Source: QHVT01 sp036399015 (GTDB lineage Bacteria > Acidobacteriota > Thermoanaerobaculia > Gp7-AA8). From it: a DNA stretch of 64,000 nucleotides. A program made the position numbers and the translations under genes. Positions 44,924 to 53,290 of the stretch are shown here, one piece after another (position 1 is the stretch's first letter; every line of letters starts with the position of its first letter). The DNA lies in NCBI GenBank assembly GCA_036399015.1, contig DASWNW010000080.1:6274-70273 (forward strand). The letters are read 5' to 3'. Below the pieces are notes generated by a model, which was not told the DNA's origin, did no database searches, and saw only the letters and a list, made by a program, of their open reading frames with translations.

Positions 44924-46220
44924 GGCGAAGCTCGTCCGCCATTTTCAGGGCCCGCTCCACACAGACGTCCGAGTTGATGTAGTCGAACTGCGCGAACCGC
45001 CCCAGGAGCCGCAGGCCGGTGCCCGCCACCGCGTCGCGCATCGCCGTGACGTTCTTCCGGTATTCGAGGTCGTACACCGGATAACCGTACGTGAAACGCA
45101 CCACCTTCGTGTAGATGATGCTCTCGCGGTCGACGAACCCGATCGACTCCACCTCGCCGACGACCCGCTCGAGCAGCGCCTCGTCGGACAGCTCCCACAC
45201 GCCGTCGCCGGCGTTCGAGGTGATCTCGGCCATGATCGACGAGCCGCCCGGCGGCACGCATTCACTGCCGAACGCCTTCGGGAACGAGAGACGGTGGAAC
45301 AGCAGGTTCGGATCCGGCACGTAGAGCGCCGTGTAGTTGTGCCCCGGATCGGTCTTGCAGCCGATCAACACGTTGATGAGCGAGTTGTAGCGCAGCTTCG
45401 CCGTCTCGTCGTGCACCTGCCGCGGCGCGTCCTTCCACACCTTCAGCAGCTCGTGGATCGGCAGCGTCGAGACGAGCTGCTCGTACTGCCGCTCTTCGCC
45501 GGACGCCGAGGTCACCCGCCAGCCGCCGTCGCTCTTTTCGACGGAAGCCACCGGCCACTCGGTGTGCACCTCTCCCTTCACCCGCTCCGCGAACGCCTTC
45601 ACGATCGCCTCGAAGCCGCCGTGCGTCGGGTAGGAGTAGTACAACTGGTGCAGGTAGCCTTCCGTGGAGATGCCGATCGAGGACTTGAGCACGTCCTCCA
45701 TCGGCGGCTTCGGGATGCGCTCCACGAACTCCGTGCCGATCTTGTTCGCGTCGTAGTTCCAGATCTTCTCGTTGTACGGGATGAAGTACTTCTCGCTGAT
45801 CCCGGCGCCGAACGTCACGTACGACCACTGCGCGAGGTTCGTCACCGGCGCCTCGTTCGCGCGCGGGTTGACGATGTAGCCGTAGATGCAGTCGAAGTTG
45901 TCTTCCTTCGGCAGCGCCGCCAGGTCGTTCTCGAACGGGTACTTCACGAGGCTGCCCTTGAAGTAGATCCGGTTCTCGCGCCGGTTCTGGTGCACGTTGT
46001 CGCCGAGGACGGAGATCATCAGGTTCAGCACTTCCTTGTTCTTGCTGAACATGATGTGCGGCCCCGCCGCATCGAACGTGAAGCCGTCTTCGACCACCGT
46101 CGCGCAGAGTCCGCCGATGGCCGCGCTCTTCTCGAGCACGTCCAGGTCTTCGTCGAGATGAGCCGCCAGTGCGATGCCGGAGATGCCGCCACCCAGGATG
46201 CCGACGCGCTTCCGGATCAC
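44916..46220 (-). CDS. FAD-dependent amine-oxidase-like / UDP-galactopyranose-mutase-like flavoprotein
   Basis: 434 residues from a GTG at 46220. Dinucleotide site RVGILGGGISGIALAAHLDE, then SAAIGGLCATVVEDGFTFDA and GPHIMFSKNKEVLNLMISVL, a pattern shared by protoporphyrinogen-oxidase-like proteins and UDP-galactopyranose mutases in polysaccharide clusters. Later blocks: SYVTFGAGISEKYFIPYNEK (cf. the FG..I...F..PY..K block of this group). Operon position between a heptose kinase and a methyltransferase points to sugar-nucleotide modification. Substrate unknown. Confidence 0.75.
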   Translation of the reverse strand: MIRKRVGILGGGISGIALAAHLDEDLDVLEKSAAIGGLCATVVEDGFTFDAAGPHIMFSKNKEVLNLMISVLGDNVHQNRRENRIYFKGSLVKYPFENDLAALPKEDNFDCIYGYIVNPRANEAPVTNLAQWSYVTFGAGISEKYFIPYNEKIWNYDANKIGTEFVERIPKPPMEDVLKSSIGISTEGYLHQLYYSYPTHGGFEAIVKAFAERVKGEVHTEWPVASVEKSDGGWRVTSASGEERQYEQLVSTLPIHELLKVWKDAPRQVHDETAKLRYNSLINVLIGCKTDPGHNYTALYVPDPNLLFHRLSFPKAFGSECVPPGGSSIMAEITSNAGDGVWELSDEALLERVVGEVESIGFVDRESIIYTKVVRFTYGYPVYDLEYRKNVTAMRDAVAGTGLRLLGRFAQFDYINSDVCVERALKMADELRHG

Positions 46221-47269
46221 GCCGTCTCCTGCATGGCCATGGAGCGGTGCGGCGACAGGAATCCATGTCCCATCTGCGCCACCACCTTCGTCCCCTCGGG
46301 CTCGATCATGTAGTGCATGCGCGGCATGCCGTGGTCTTCCATGAACTGCTCGAGGTTGGCCCGGTTCTTCGGGCAATAGAGCATCAGGAAGCCGCCGCCG
46401 CCCGCGCCGATGATCTTCCCGCCGAGAACGCCGTAGCGCTCGCGCACCTCGTCGTAGATCTGGTCGACTTTCGCCAGCGAGATCTTCTTCGACATCCGCT
46501 TCTTGTTCTGCCAGTGCTCGTCGAGCATCTGCCCCCAGTTGTCGAAGTTCGAGGTCTCGACCGCCTCCAGGATCCGGTAGCCGAGCTCCTTGATGCGCGA
46601 GAGGCTGTCCTCGACGCGGTCGTGCACGGCGCCGTCCTTCTGCTGCATGGCCACGTTCTGGTCGCGCAGCACCTCGCGCGCGTCGCGCTGCTCGCCCGTG
46701 TAATAGATGTGCGTGTGCGAGACGAAGTCGGCGATGTCGCTGCTGCTCGGGCGCAACTGCCGCACCGCCACCGTGCCGTCCTTGGCGATCTCCAGGACCG
46801 TCAGCCCGCCGTACGCGGCCATGTACTGGTCCTGCTTCCCGATCGGCTGCTTGAGGATGTCGAGCTCGATGTGACAGGCCTCTTCGGCGAGCGCCTGCAG
46901 CGGCACGTAGTCGCGCCGGTCGTGATGCAGCGCGTTGAGCAGACCTACGAGGTAACAGCTCGACGAGCCGAGGCCGGTGCCGGCCGGCAGGTCGGCGATC
47001 GACGCCACCTCGAACCCGTAGCGGATCCCGTGCGCCCGCAGCGCCTCGCGCGCCAGCTCGTGGCGCAGGTCGTTGACGTTGTCGACCACCTCGCTCTGCG
47101 AGTAGTGCAGCCGGATCTTGCTGCCGACGGTCGGACGGTTGACCGTCACGTACATGTACTTGTCGAGGCCCATCGCGAAGATGAAGCCGCCGTGCTGCGA
47201 GTAATACGAAGGCAGGTCGGTTCCGCCGCCGCCGAGGGTCACGCGGAACGGGGTGCGGGTGACGATCAC
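46217..47269 (-). CDS. hddA: D-glycero-alpha-D-manno-heptose 7-phosphate kinase (HddA-like GHMP kinase)
   Basis: 350 residues from a GTG at 47269 (GTGA overlap). GHMP blocks: TPFRVTLGGGGTDLPSYYSQ (typical of HddA), LPAGTGLGSSSCYLVGLLNA (ATP loop) and the C-terminal GKIIGAGGGGFLMLYCP. Phosphorylates the 1-position of heptose 7-phosphate in the GDP-heptose route. Length and motifs match HddA; the related fucokinase-type GHMP enzymes are less likely because GmhA, GmhB and HddC are all present. Confidence 0.88.
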   Translation of the reverse strand: MIVTRTPFRVTLGGGGTDLPSYYSQHGGFIFAMGLDKYMYVTVNRPTVGSKIRLHYSQSEVVDNVNDLRHELAREALRAHGIRYGFEVASIADLPAGTGLGSSSCYLVGLLNALHHDRRDYVPLQALAEEACHIELDILKQPIGKQDQYMAAYGGLTVLEIAKDGTVAVRQLRPSSSDIADFVSHTHIYYTGEQRDAREVLRDQNVAMQQKDGAVHDRVEDSLSRIKELGYRILEAVETSNFDNWGQMLDEHWQNKKRMSKKISLAKVDQIYDEVRERYGVLGGKIIGAGGGGFLMLYCPKNRANLEQFMEDHGMPRMHYMIEPEGTKVVAQMGHGFLSPHRSMAMQETA

Positions 47270-47979
47270 AACTTGAATCCTGCCGCGGTCGCGTCGTTGT
47301 AGAACATCTTCACCGTGTCGAGCGAGAGCTCGTCGAGCGGCTTGCCGATCATCGGCAGCTTCTTCAGCAGGTCGGGCGTGACGGTGATGATGTGGCAGCC
47401 GCACTCGTCGGCCTGCACGATGTTCAGCACCTCGCGCGGGCTGGCCCAGAGCAGCTCCGCCTTCGGCTTTGACGCGCAGATCGAGACCGCCTCGGTCATC
47501 AGCGGCACCGGGTCGACGCCGGTATCGGCGATGCGGCCGGCGAAGACGGAGACGATGGCGGGCGTGTTCGGGTCGAGCGCGTCGACCACCTCGCGCACCT
47601 GCTGGAGCGTGAGGATGGCGGTGATGTTCAGCTTCACGCCGGCGGCGGAAAGGCGCCCGATGAGCGGGATCGCCGACTCCCCTTTCGTGTTGGTGATCGG
47701 AATCTTCACGTACACCGGCTCGCCCCAGGTGGCGATCAGCTTCGCCTGGCGCTCCATCTCGTCGAACTCGTCGGCGAAGACCTCGAAGGAGATCGGCATG
47801 TCGCCGGTGGAGGCGAGCGCCTCCTTCGCGAACGCGGCGTAGTCGGTGATGCCGACCTTCCGCATCAGCGTCGGGTTGGTGGTGAAGCCTTTGACGATGC
47901 CGGCGTCGCGTGCGGCAACCATCTCGCGCACGTCCGCGCCATCGGCATAAATCGCGATTCGAAACTTCGGGATAGTCAT
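47266..47979 (-). CDS. Transaldolase / fructose-6-phosphate aldolase-like enzyme (TalC family)
   Basis: 237 residues of the short transaldolase family: IYADGADVREMVAARDAGIV, KGFTTNPTLMRK (the phosphate-binding TTNP loop), EPVYVKIPITNTKGESAIPL with the Schiff-base Lys in VKIP, and IVSVFAGRIADTGVDPVPLM. In a heptose operon a transaldolase makes sense because sedoheptulose 7-phosphate, the GmhA substrate, is its classic product. Start overlaps the previous stop by 4 nt (ATGA). Confidence 0.88.
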   Translation of the reverse strand: MTIPKFRIAIYADGADVREMVAARDAGIVKGFTTNPTLMRKVGITDYAAFAKEALASTGDMPISFEVFADEFDEMERQAKLIATWGEPVYVKIPITNTKGESAIPLIGRLSAAGVKLNITAILTLQQVREVVDALDPNTPAIVSVFAGRIADTGVDPVPLMTEAVSICASKPKAELLWASPREVLNIVQADECGCHIITVTPDLLKKLPMIGKPLDELSLDTVKMFYNDATAAGFKL

Positions 47980-49505
47980 GGATTCCCTTTCACTGCCTTT
48001 GAGTCGGGCGCGGATTTTAGCAGCCGCAACTCCCACACGTCGTAGAACAGGGTTTTCCGTATCTGGCCGGTATCGATCAGCCTCTGCATGCACTCCTGTG
48101 CGCCGGGAAGCCGCGCCCGCCGCGGATCGTGCGTGAAGCGAACGGTCGTGTTGGGGTCGCACACCGGAAAGTCCTCGGGCGGCGGGAGATAGCGCCGCCC
48201 GCGCGCCGTCTTCCGCAGCTCGCGCGCCGCGGCCGTCATCTGGCCGATCGAGAACCAGTAGTAGTGCGCGCTGCGCACCGTCACCGGATTCCGCGCCGAC
48301 TCCACCCAGATCGTCTCCCCCGGCTTCACCCGCTCGACGATGTACTTCTGCGAGACCCAATACGGTGCCTTGTCCCCTCGGACCGGGATCACCGCCGCCA
48401 CGTGCGCGGCGGCCATGACGAAGCCGGCCAGGGTGACCGCGAGGACGACGGCCCGTGTCAGCTCCTCGCTCACTCTCGTCCGCGCCAGAAGGATCGCTAA
48501 CGAAGAGGGGATGGTGGCGAGGATCGCCGCGGCGGCCACGCTCCACATCACATAGTAGTGCGCCCAGATCGCCGGCCAGGGGTAGACGAAGCGGAGCTCG
48601 AGAAACCCCGCGAGCAGCAGGATCAGCGGCAGCGCGCGCCAGACGGTCCGTTCGAACCGGAGCGACGCGAGCAGCAGCAGCGCCGCTGGAAGCACGAACC
48701 AGGGCGCCAGCGCGTCGGGGACGTAGAGGAACGGTACGCCACCCTGGAAGTAGGTGTTGATCGCCCACTCGGTCCCGACGGCGGAGGCCAGCGCCACGTT
48801 CGTTTCGAAGTTGAAGAACCACCACATGTCCAGCGGCACGATCAGCGACATCCCGGCGAGGGCGAGCAGGAGCGTGGCGGCACCGGCGGCGGTTCCGGCG
48901 ATCCGCCGGTCGCTCCGCACCAGCCAGACCAGTCCGATCGCGAGCGACGCCAGCGGCCACTTCGGCTGCCAGAGGCAGGAGATCGCCGTCAGCCCGACGC
49001 CGACGCCGCCGATGGCTCCGCGCCAGCGGAGCGCGACCAGGGCTCCGACGAAGAAGAAGGCGATGGCGAACGGCTCCGATCGCGCCTCGAGGAAGGTGCG
49101 CAGCCAGAGCGTGCCGGTGGCGATCGTGAGCGCGACCCCCATCGCCGCCACCTCCGGGCCGATGCGCCAGAGGAGTGCCGCCAGCGCGGCGAGCGCGATC
49201 GTGCCGAGGAGCCCGCACAGCCATCGCGCCCGCACGAAATACGGCTTGGCGTCGAGCCGCTCCCCTTCCGGCGCGATCAGCTCCAGCGTCTTGAAGAAGA
49301 AGGGCGAGTGGTGCTCGAAGAACGTCTCGTACAACCGGCCACCGTTGGCCATCAGCCAGCCGGCGTGGAGATATTCGTTCTCGTCCATGTGCGGCTGGCG
49401 TTCGGCGCGGACAATGACGCCGTAGACCTGGATCACCAGCGTCGCGGCCAGCAGCACGATCGAGAGCGCGAGGGCCGGACGGCCCCGGAGGGGAAGTGAG
49501 GTCAT
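47976..49505 (-). CDS. GT-C (GT39-like) membrane glycosyltransferase, first gene of the heptose operon
   Basis: 509 residues from the ATG at 49505 (a TTG lies one codon upstream). About eleven hydrophobic helices. The first loop has QPHMDENEYLHAGWLMANGG and RLYETFFEHHSPFFFKTLEL, with the acidic residues and HH expected of GT-C catalysis. The soluble tail has CDPNTTVRFTHDPRRARLPG. It is the 5'-most gene of the ten-gene operon and its promoter (TAGAAT at 49531-49536) resembles that of the gene at 55057. Confidence 0.72.
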   Translation of the reverse strand: MTSLPLRGRPALALSIVLLAATLVIQVYGVIVRAERQPHMDENEYLHAGWLMANGGRLYETFFEHHSPFFFKTLELIAPEGERLDAKPYFVRARWLCGLLGTIALAALAALLWRIGPEVAAMGVALTIATGTLWLRTFLEARSEPFAIAFFFVGALVALRWRGAIGGVGVGLTAISCLWQPKWPLASLAIGLVWLVRSDRRIAGTAAGAATLLLALAGMSLIVPLDMWWFFNFETNVALASAVGTEWAINTYFQGGVPFLYVPDALAPWFVLPAALLLLASLRFERTVWRALPLILLLAGFLELRFVYPWPAIWAHYYVMWSVAAAAILATIPSSLAILLARTRVSEELTRAVVLAVTLAGFVMAAAHVAAVIPVRGDKAPYWVSQKYIVERVKPGETIWVESARNPVTVRSAHYYWFSIGQMTAAARELRKTARGRRYLPPPEDFPVCDPNTTVRFTHDPRRARLPGAQECMQRLIDTGQIRKTLFYDVWELRLLKSAPDSKAVKGNP

Positions 49506-49529
49506 CAATGCGCGCGCTCGGCGGTCGGG

Positions 49530-49536
49530 TATTCTA
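49530..49536. promoter_or_regulatory. Divergent promoter: TAGAAT (minus) overlapping TATTCT (plus)
   Basis: GTATTCTAC reads TAGAAT on the minus strand (25 nt before the ATG at 49505) and TATTCT on the plus strand (20 nt before the ATG at 49556). The flanking GCTCGGCGGTCGGGTATTCT recurs almost unchanged at 55070-55089. Confidence 0.5.
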
Positions 49537-49555
49537 CCCGCGCGTTGCGGACCGC

Positions 49556-51502
49556 ATGATCGGCATTCTCCTCGTCATCTGCGCCATCCCACTTGCCGGT
49601 CTCACACTCTCGCGCCGGCTGTGGCGCGCGGAGGAAAACGAGCGCGCGGAGCAGGCTTTCTCCGCGATCGTCCTCGGTACCGCGGCGTGGCTGGCGGTCA
49701 CCTGGGTCCTCGCGCTGGCGGGATTCCTCACGCGTGGCACCGTCACCGTCATGGCGGCCGCCTTCGTCCTCGCGGCGCTGCCGTCACTACGAGCGGTTCG
49801 CCCGCTCGTGACGTGGCGGATCGCGCTCCTGGGAGCGCCGGTCGCCACCTGGCTCGCATACGTCTCCTGGCGCGCTCCCTGGATCCCTCCGGCCAACCAC
49901 GACGCCCTCGCGTATCACTTCACGAAGGCGGTGCTCCTCGCGCGCAACCACGGGTTCGCCCGGTTCGCCGCTCCTGATGGGCGCATCAGCGACCTGCCGT
50001 CGAATTATGAGCTGCTGCTGGCGCAGGTGCTCCTCGGCACCCACTCGGACGCCGTCAGCGAATGGATCTCCGTCGCCTGCTTCGTCGCGCTACTCGTCGC
50101 GACTGCCGCCCTCGTGCAGCGCTGGTGGACCTCGGCCGCGCCGGCCGCGGAGGCGGTCATCGCCGTCGCATCCGCACCGGTGGCGCTCCTCGCGAGCGGC
50201 GCCGACAAGAACGATCTGCTGACGACCGTCTTCTGCGTCGGCGCGCTGCTGTGGGGGGCGCGGTGGGCGGTGACGGGAGGACGCGCTCCGATCGTCCTCA
50301 CCGCGATCTCGACCGCCATCGCCATCGGCACGAAGCCGACCGCCGGAGTGATCGTCGTCGGCATCGCCGTGCCGCTGCTCCTGCGCGCAATCCGCATCCG
50401 GCCGTCTCTCCGCGACGTCGCGCTGACCGCCGCCCTCGGCCTGACGTGCTTCACCCTGCTCGGCGGCGCCGCGTATATGGCGAACGCCATCGATACCGGC
50501 TCACCGACCGGCGGCAGCATTTCCGGCGACGAAGCCTCCAACGGCGCGCAGACCGGCTACGGCGACTACGCGAACCTTCTCCGCGTGCCGTACCTCATCC
50601 TGACCGCGCCCTTCTCCCGCTCAACGAATCATGTGTGGGTGCCGTGGCGCGGCGAGTACTGGTTCTGGCCCCGGTACGAGCTCTTCTCATCCCACTTCGG
50701 CGCACACTTCACATTGGTCTTCCTCGGATTGCCGCTGGCGCTGCTCGCGCGACTGGCCCCGGAACGACGCCGCGAACGGCTCCTCGCCGCGCTGGCGACG
50801 CTGATCGCGGTGGCCGTCTTCCTGCCGCTGCAGATGCGGCCGCTCGGCTTCTTCAACGCCTTCCCCCGCTACCTGCTCTTCCTCGTCCCCGTCGTCTGCG
50901 CGCTCGTCCTCCCGGCAGCACTGGCGTTCGCCAGACGTGCCTCCGTTGCCATTACGGCCGCGCTACTCGTCTTCTTCGTACTCCATGCGGTCGAATACGG
51001 CGCGCGCGACCGCTTTGCGCCGTTCTCGTATGCTCGCGCGGCGGCGAGCACCGGCGGGACCCGCACGATCTTCTTTCGGCCGCAGCGCGCCGGCAGTGCG
51101 GTCGATCGCGTGGCCGGGCAGCAGGACACGATCGCCTTCCTCGGCGGCTTCGATGCCTGGACCTATCCCGCCTACGGCCCCGAGCTTTCCCGCAACGTCC
51201 TCTTTCTTCCCCTCGGCGCAACCGCCGCCGACATCCCGCCGCAGGCGCGCTGGGTCGTCATCGACCGCGGCTGGCGCATCATCTGGGGCGACCCCAGGTT
51301 CGAGCACATGGGGCAGTTCGACCGGATGACCTCCCGCGGACGGCCCGGTCCCGACGACCTCCGCCTCTTCCAGTCGCTCCGGCGCGACTGCCGCTTCGCC
51401 CTCATCTACAACGACCGCCGCCTCAACCAGGCACTGTTCTTCCGCGTCCCTCCCGGCCGGAGGGTGCGCGGCCAGCCGCCCGGGTGCGCTCCGGCGTCCT
51501 GA
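49556..51502 (+). CDS. Large multi-spanning membrane protein, GT-C-like
   Basis: 648 residues from the ATG at 49556; the frame could extend to 49496 but those codons overlap the divergent promoter. About twelve hydrophobic helices, a first-loop segment RAPWIPPANHDALAYHFTKA (His-Asp in place of Asp-Glu), then SNYELLLAQVLLGTHSDAVS, and ~150 soluble residues at the C-terminus. This matches the general plan of ArnT/PMT-like transferases used in polysaccharide synthesis. No close family recognised. Confidence 0.65.
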   Translation: MIGILLVICAIPLAGLTLSRRLWRAEENERAEQAFSAIVLGTAAWLAVTWVLALAGFLTRGTVTVMAAAFVLAALPSLRAVRPLVTWRIALLGAPVATWLAYVSWRAPWIPPANHDALAYHFTKAVLLARNHGFARFAAPDGRISDLPSNYELLLAQVLLGTHSDAVSEWISVACFVALLVATAALVQRWWTSAAPAAEAVIAVASAPVALLASGADKNDLLTTVFCVGALLWGARWAVTGGRAPIVLTAISTAIAIGTKPTAGVIVVGIAVPLLLRAIRIRPSLRDVALTAALGLTCFTLLGGAAYMANAIDTGSPTGGSISGDEASNGAQTGYGDYANLLRVPYLILTAPFSRSTNHVWVPWRGEYWFWPRYELFSSHFGAHFTLVFLGLPLALLARLAPERRRERLLAALATLIAVAVFLPLQMRPLGFFNAFPRYLLFLVPVVCALVLPAALAFARRASVAITAALLVFFVLHAVEYGARDRFAPFSYARAAASTGGTRTIFFRPQRAGSAVDRVAGQQDTIAFLGGFDAWTYPAYGPELSRNVLFLPLGATAADIPPQARWVVIDRGWRIIWGDPRFEHMGQFDRMTSRGRPGPDDLRLFQSLRRDCRFALIYNDRRLNQALFFRVPPGRRVRGQPPGCAPAS

Positions 51503-51528
51503 ACGGCGGTGTCCGGTCCGCGTCACGC

Positions 51529-51534
51529 GATAAT
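51529..51534 (+). promoter_or_regulatory. -10-like element GATAAT, leaderless start
   Basis: GATAAT is 8 nt before the ATG at 51543, the same spacing as other leaderless starts here; no Shine-Dalgarno. Confidence 0.4.
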
Positions 51535-51542
51535 GGCGGGCG

Positions 51543-52688
51543 ATGATCGAGGTCAGCGTCGTGATGCCCTGCCTCAATGAGGCGGAGACGCTCGCCGTCT
51601 GCATCGATAAGGCGATGCGGTTCCTGCAGACGCACGCCGTGGAGGGGGAGGTCGTCATCGCCGACAACGGCAGCACCGACGGCTCGCAGCAGATCGCCCG
51701 CGACCGCGGCGCACATGTCATCGACGTCCCGTCGCGCGGCTACGGCAACGCGCTGCGTGCCGGCATCAGTGAGGCTCGCGGCAAGTACGTCGTCATGGGC
51801 GACTCCGACGACAGCTACGACTTCTCGGCACTGATGCCCTTCCTCGAAAAGCTCCGCGCCGGCTACCACCTCGTCATGGGCAATCGCTTCCGCGGCGGCA
51901 TCGCACCCGGTGCCATGCCCCCGCTCCACCGCTACCTCGGCAATCCCGTCCTGAGCGGGATCGGCAAGCTCTTCTTCCGCACCGACATCGGTGACTTCCA
52001 CTGCGGCCTGCGGGGCTTCGAGCGTGACGCCATCCTCCGGCTCGACCTGCAGACCACCGGGATGGAGTTCGCCAGCGAGATGGTCGTCAAGTCGGCCCTC
52101 CTCGGCCTCAGGGTGACGGAGGTCCCGACGACCCTCTCCCCCGACGGCAGGAGCCGCCGGCCGCACCTCCGCAGTTGGCGCGACGGCTGGCGGCACCTCC
52201 GCTTCATGCTGCTCTACAGCCCTCGGTGGCTCTTCCTCTACCCCGGCCTCCTGCTGATCGCGGTCGGCTTCCTCGCCGGCGCCTGGCTCGTTCCCGCCAG
52301 CCGCACCGTCTTCGGCGTGACGTTCGACGTGCACACGCTCCTCTACGCCGCCGTCGCCGTGCTGATCGGTTTCCAGGCAGTGTTCTTCGCCATCTCCACG
52401 AAGGCGTTTGCCGTTTCCGCCGGACTGATCCCCGCCGACCGCCGGGTCGAACGGCTGTTCCGCATCGCCACCCTGGAAGTCGGTATTGCGGCGGGCGTGC
52501 TGCTGGTCCTGATCGGCATCGGAGGGACGCTCTTCGCCGTCTACTCCTGGAGCCGCGTCTCCTTCGGGCCGCTCGTCCCCACGCGCACGCTGCGCATCAC
52601 CATCCCCTCCATCGTGGCAATGGCCCTCGGGTGCCAGACGGTTCTCTCCGCGTTTTTCCTGAACGCGCTGGGGCTGGGGCGTAAGTGA
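51543..52688 (+). CDS. Polyprenyl-phosphate GT2 with C-terminal membrane anchors
   Basis: 381 residues. GT-A domain: VSVVMPCLNEAETLAVCIDK, VVIADNGSTDGSQQIARDRG, the metal-binding GDSDDSYDFSALMPFLEKL, and DFHCGLRGFERDAILRLDL. From ~225 come four hydrophobic helices. This is the plan of ArnC/GtrB/DPM-type enzymes that load a sugar onto undecaprenyl phosphate, the donors used by GT-C transferases. The next gene overlaps by 4 nt. Confidence 0.87.
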   Translation: MIEVSVVMPCLNEAETLAVCIDKAMRFLQTHAVEGEVVIADNGSTDGSQQIARDRGAHVIDVPSRGYGNALRAGISEARGKYVVMGDSDDSYDFSALMPFLEKLRAGYHLVMGNRFRGGIAPGAMPPLHRYLGNPVLSGIGKLFFRTDIGDFHCGLRGFERDAILRLDLQTTGMEFASEMVVKSALLGLRVTEVPTTLSPDGRSRRPHLRSWRDGWRHLRFMLLYSPRWLFLYPGLLLIAVGFLAGAWLVPASRTVFGVTFDVHTLLYAAVAVLIGFQAVFFAISTKAFAVSAGLIPADRRVERLFRIATLEVGIAAGVLLVLIGIGGTLFAVYSWSRVSFGPLVPTRTLRITIPSIVAMALGCQTVLSAFFLNALGLGRK

Positions 52689-53290
52689 AGGTCGTCGACC
52701 GCTACCACGACAGATTCGTCTTCGGCCGCCGCGTCTCAGTGTTGAGCCGCCACTTCGCCGAAGTGCTGCCGAAGAACGCGACCGTGCTCGATGTCGGCAG
52801 CGGTGACGGGCAGATGGCGATCGCCATCATGCGCCAGCGTCCCGACCTGCGCATCGAAGGGGTGGACGTGCTCGTCCGGCCCGCCACCGCCATTCCGGTG
52901 CGGCGGTTCGACGGGACCGCGCTCCCGTTCGGCGACGCCTCCTACGACGCGGTCATGCTCTGTGACGTCATCCATCACATCGTCGATCCGATGCCGCTGC
53001 TGCGCGAGGTGCGGCGCGTCGCGGCATCTGCCGTGGCGATCAAAGACCATTACAGCGAGTCCCGCCTCGATTTCGCGACGCTCCGCTTCATGGACTGGGT
53101 CGGGAACGCGAAGCACGGCGTTGCGCTCCCCTACAACTACTGGTCGCGCCGCCAATGGACCGCCGCCTTTGATACCCTCGGCCTGTCGGTCGCGGAGACG
53201 CGCGAGCGCCTCGGGATCTACACGCCGCCGCTCGAGCTGGTTTTCGGCCGAGGACTGCATTTCGTGACGCGGCTGTCAGTGCTGCGGTGA
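52685..53290 (+). CDS. Class I SAM-dependent methyltransferase
   Basis: 201 residues from a GTG at 52685 (GTGA overlap with the GT2 stop). SAM site ATVLDVGSGDGQMAIAIMRQ, acidic end IEGVDVLVRPATAIPVRRFD, then AVMLCDVIHHIVDPMPLLRE, the Methyltransf_11 pattern. Probably acts on the sugar or lipid made by its operon partner. It converges on the minus-strand enzyme at 53276 and overlaps it by 15 nt. Confidence 0.85.
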   Translation: MKVVDRYHDRFVFGRRVSVLSRHFAEVLPKNATVLDVGSGDGQMAIAIMRQRPDLRIEGVDVLVRPATAIPVRRFDGTALPFGDASYDAVMLCDVIHHIVDPMPLLREVRRVAASAVAIKDHYSESRLDFATLRFMDWVGNAKHGVALPYNYWSRRQWTAAFDTLGLSVAETRERLGIYTPPLELVFGRGLHFVTRLSVLR

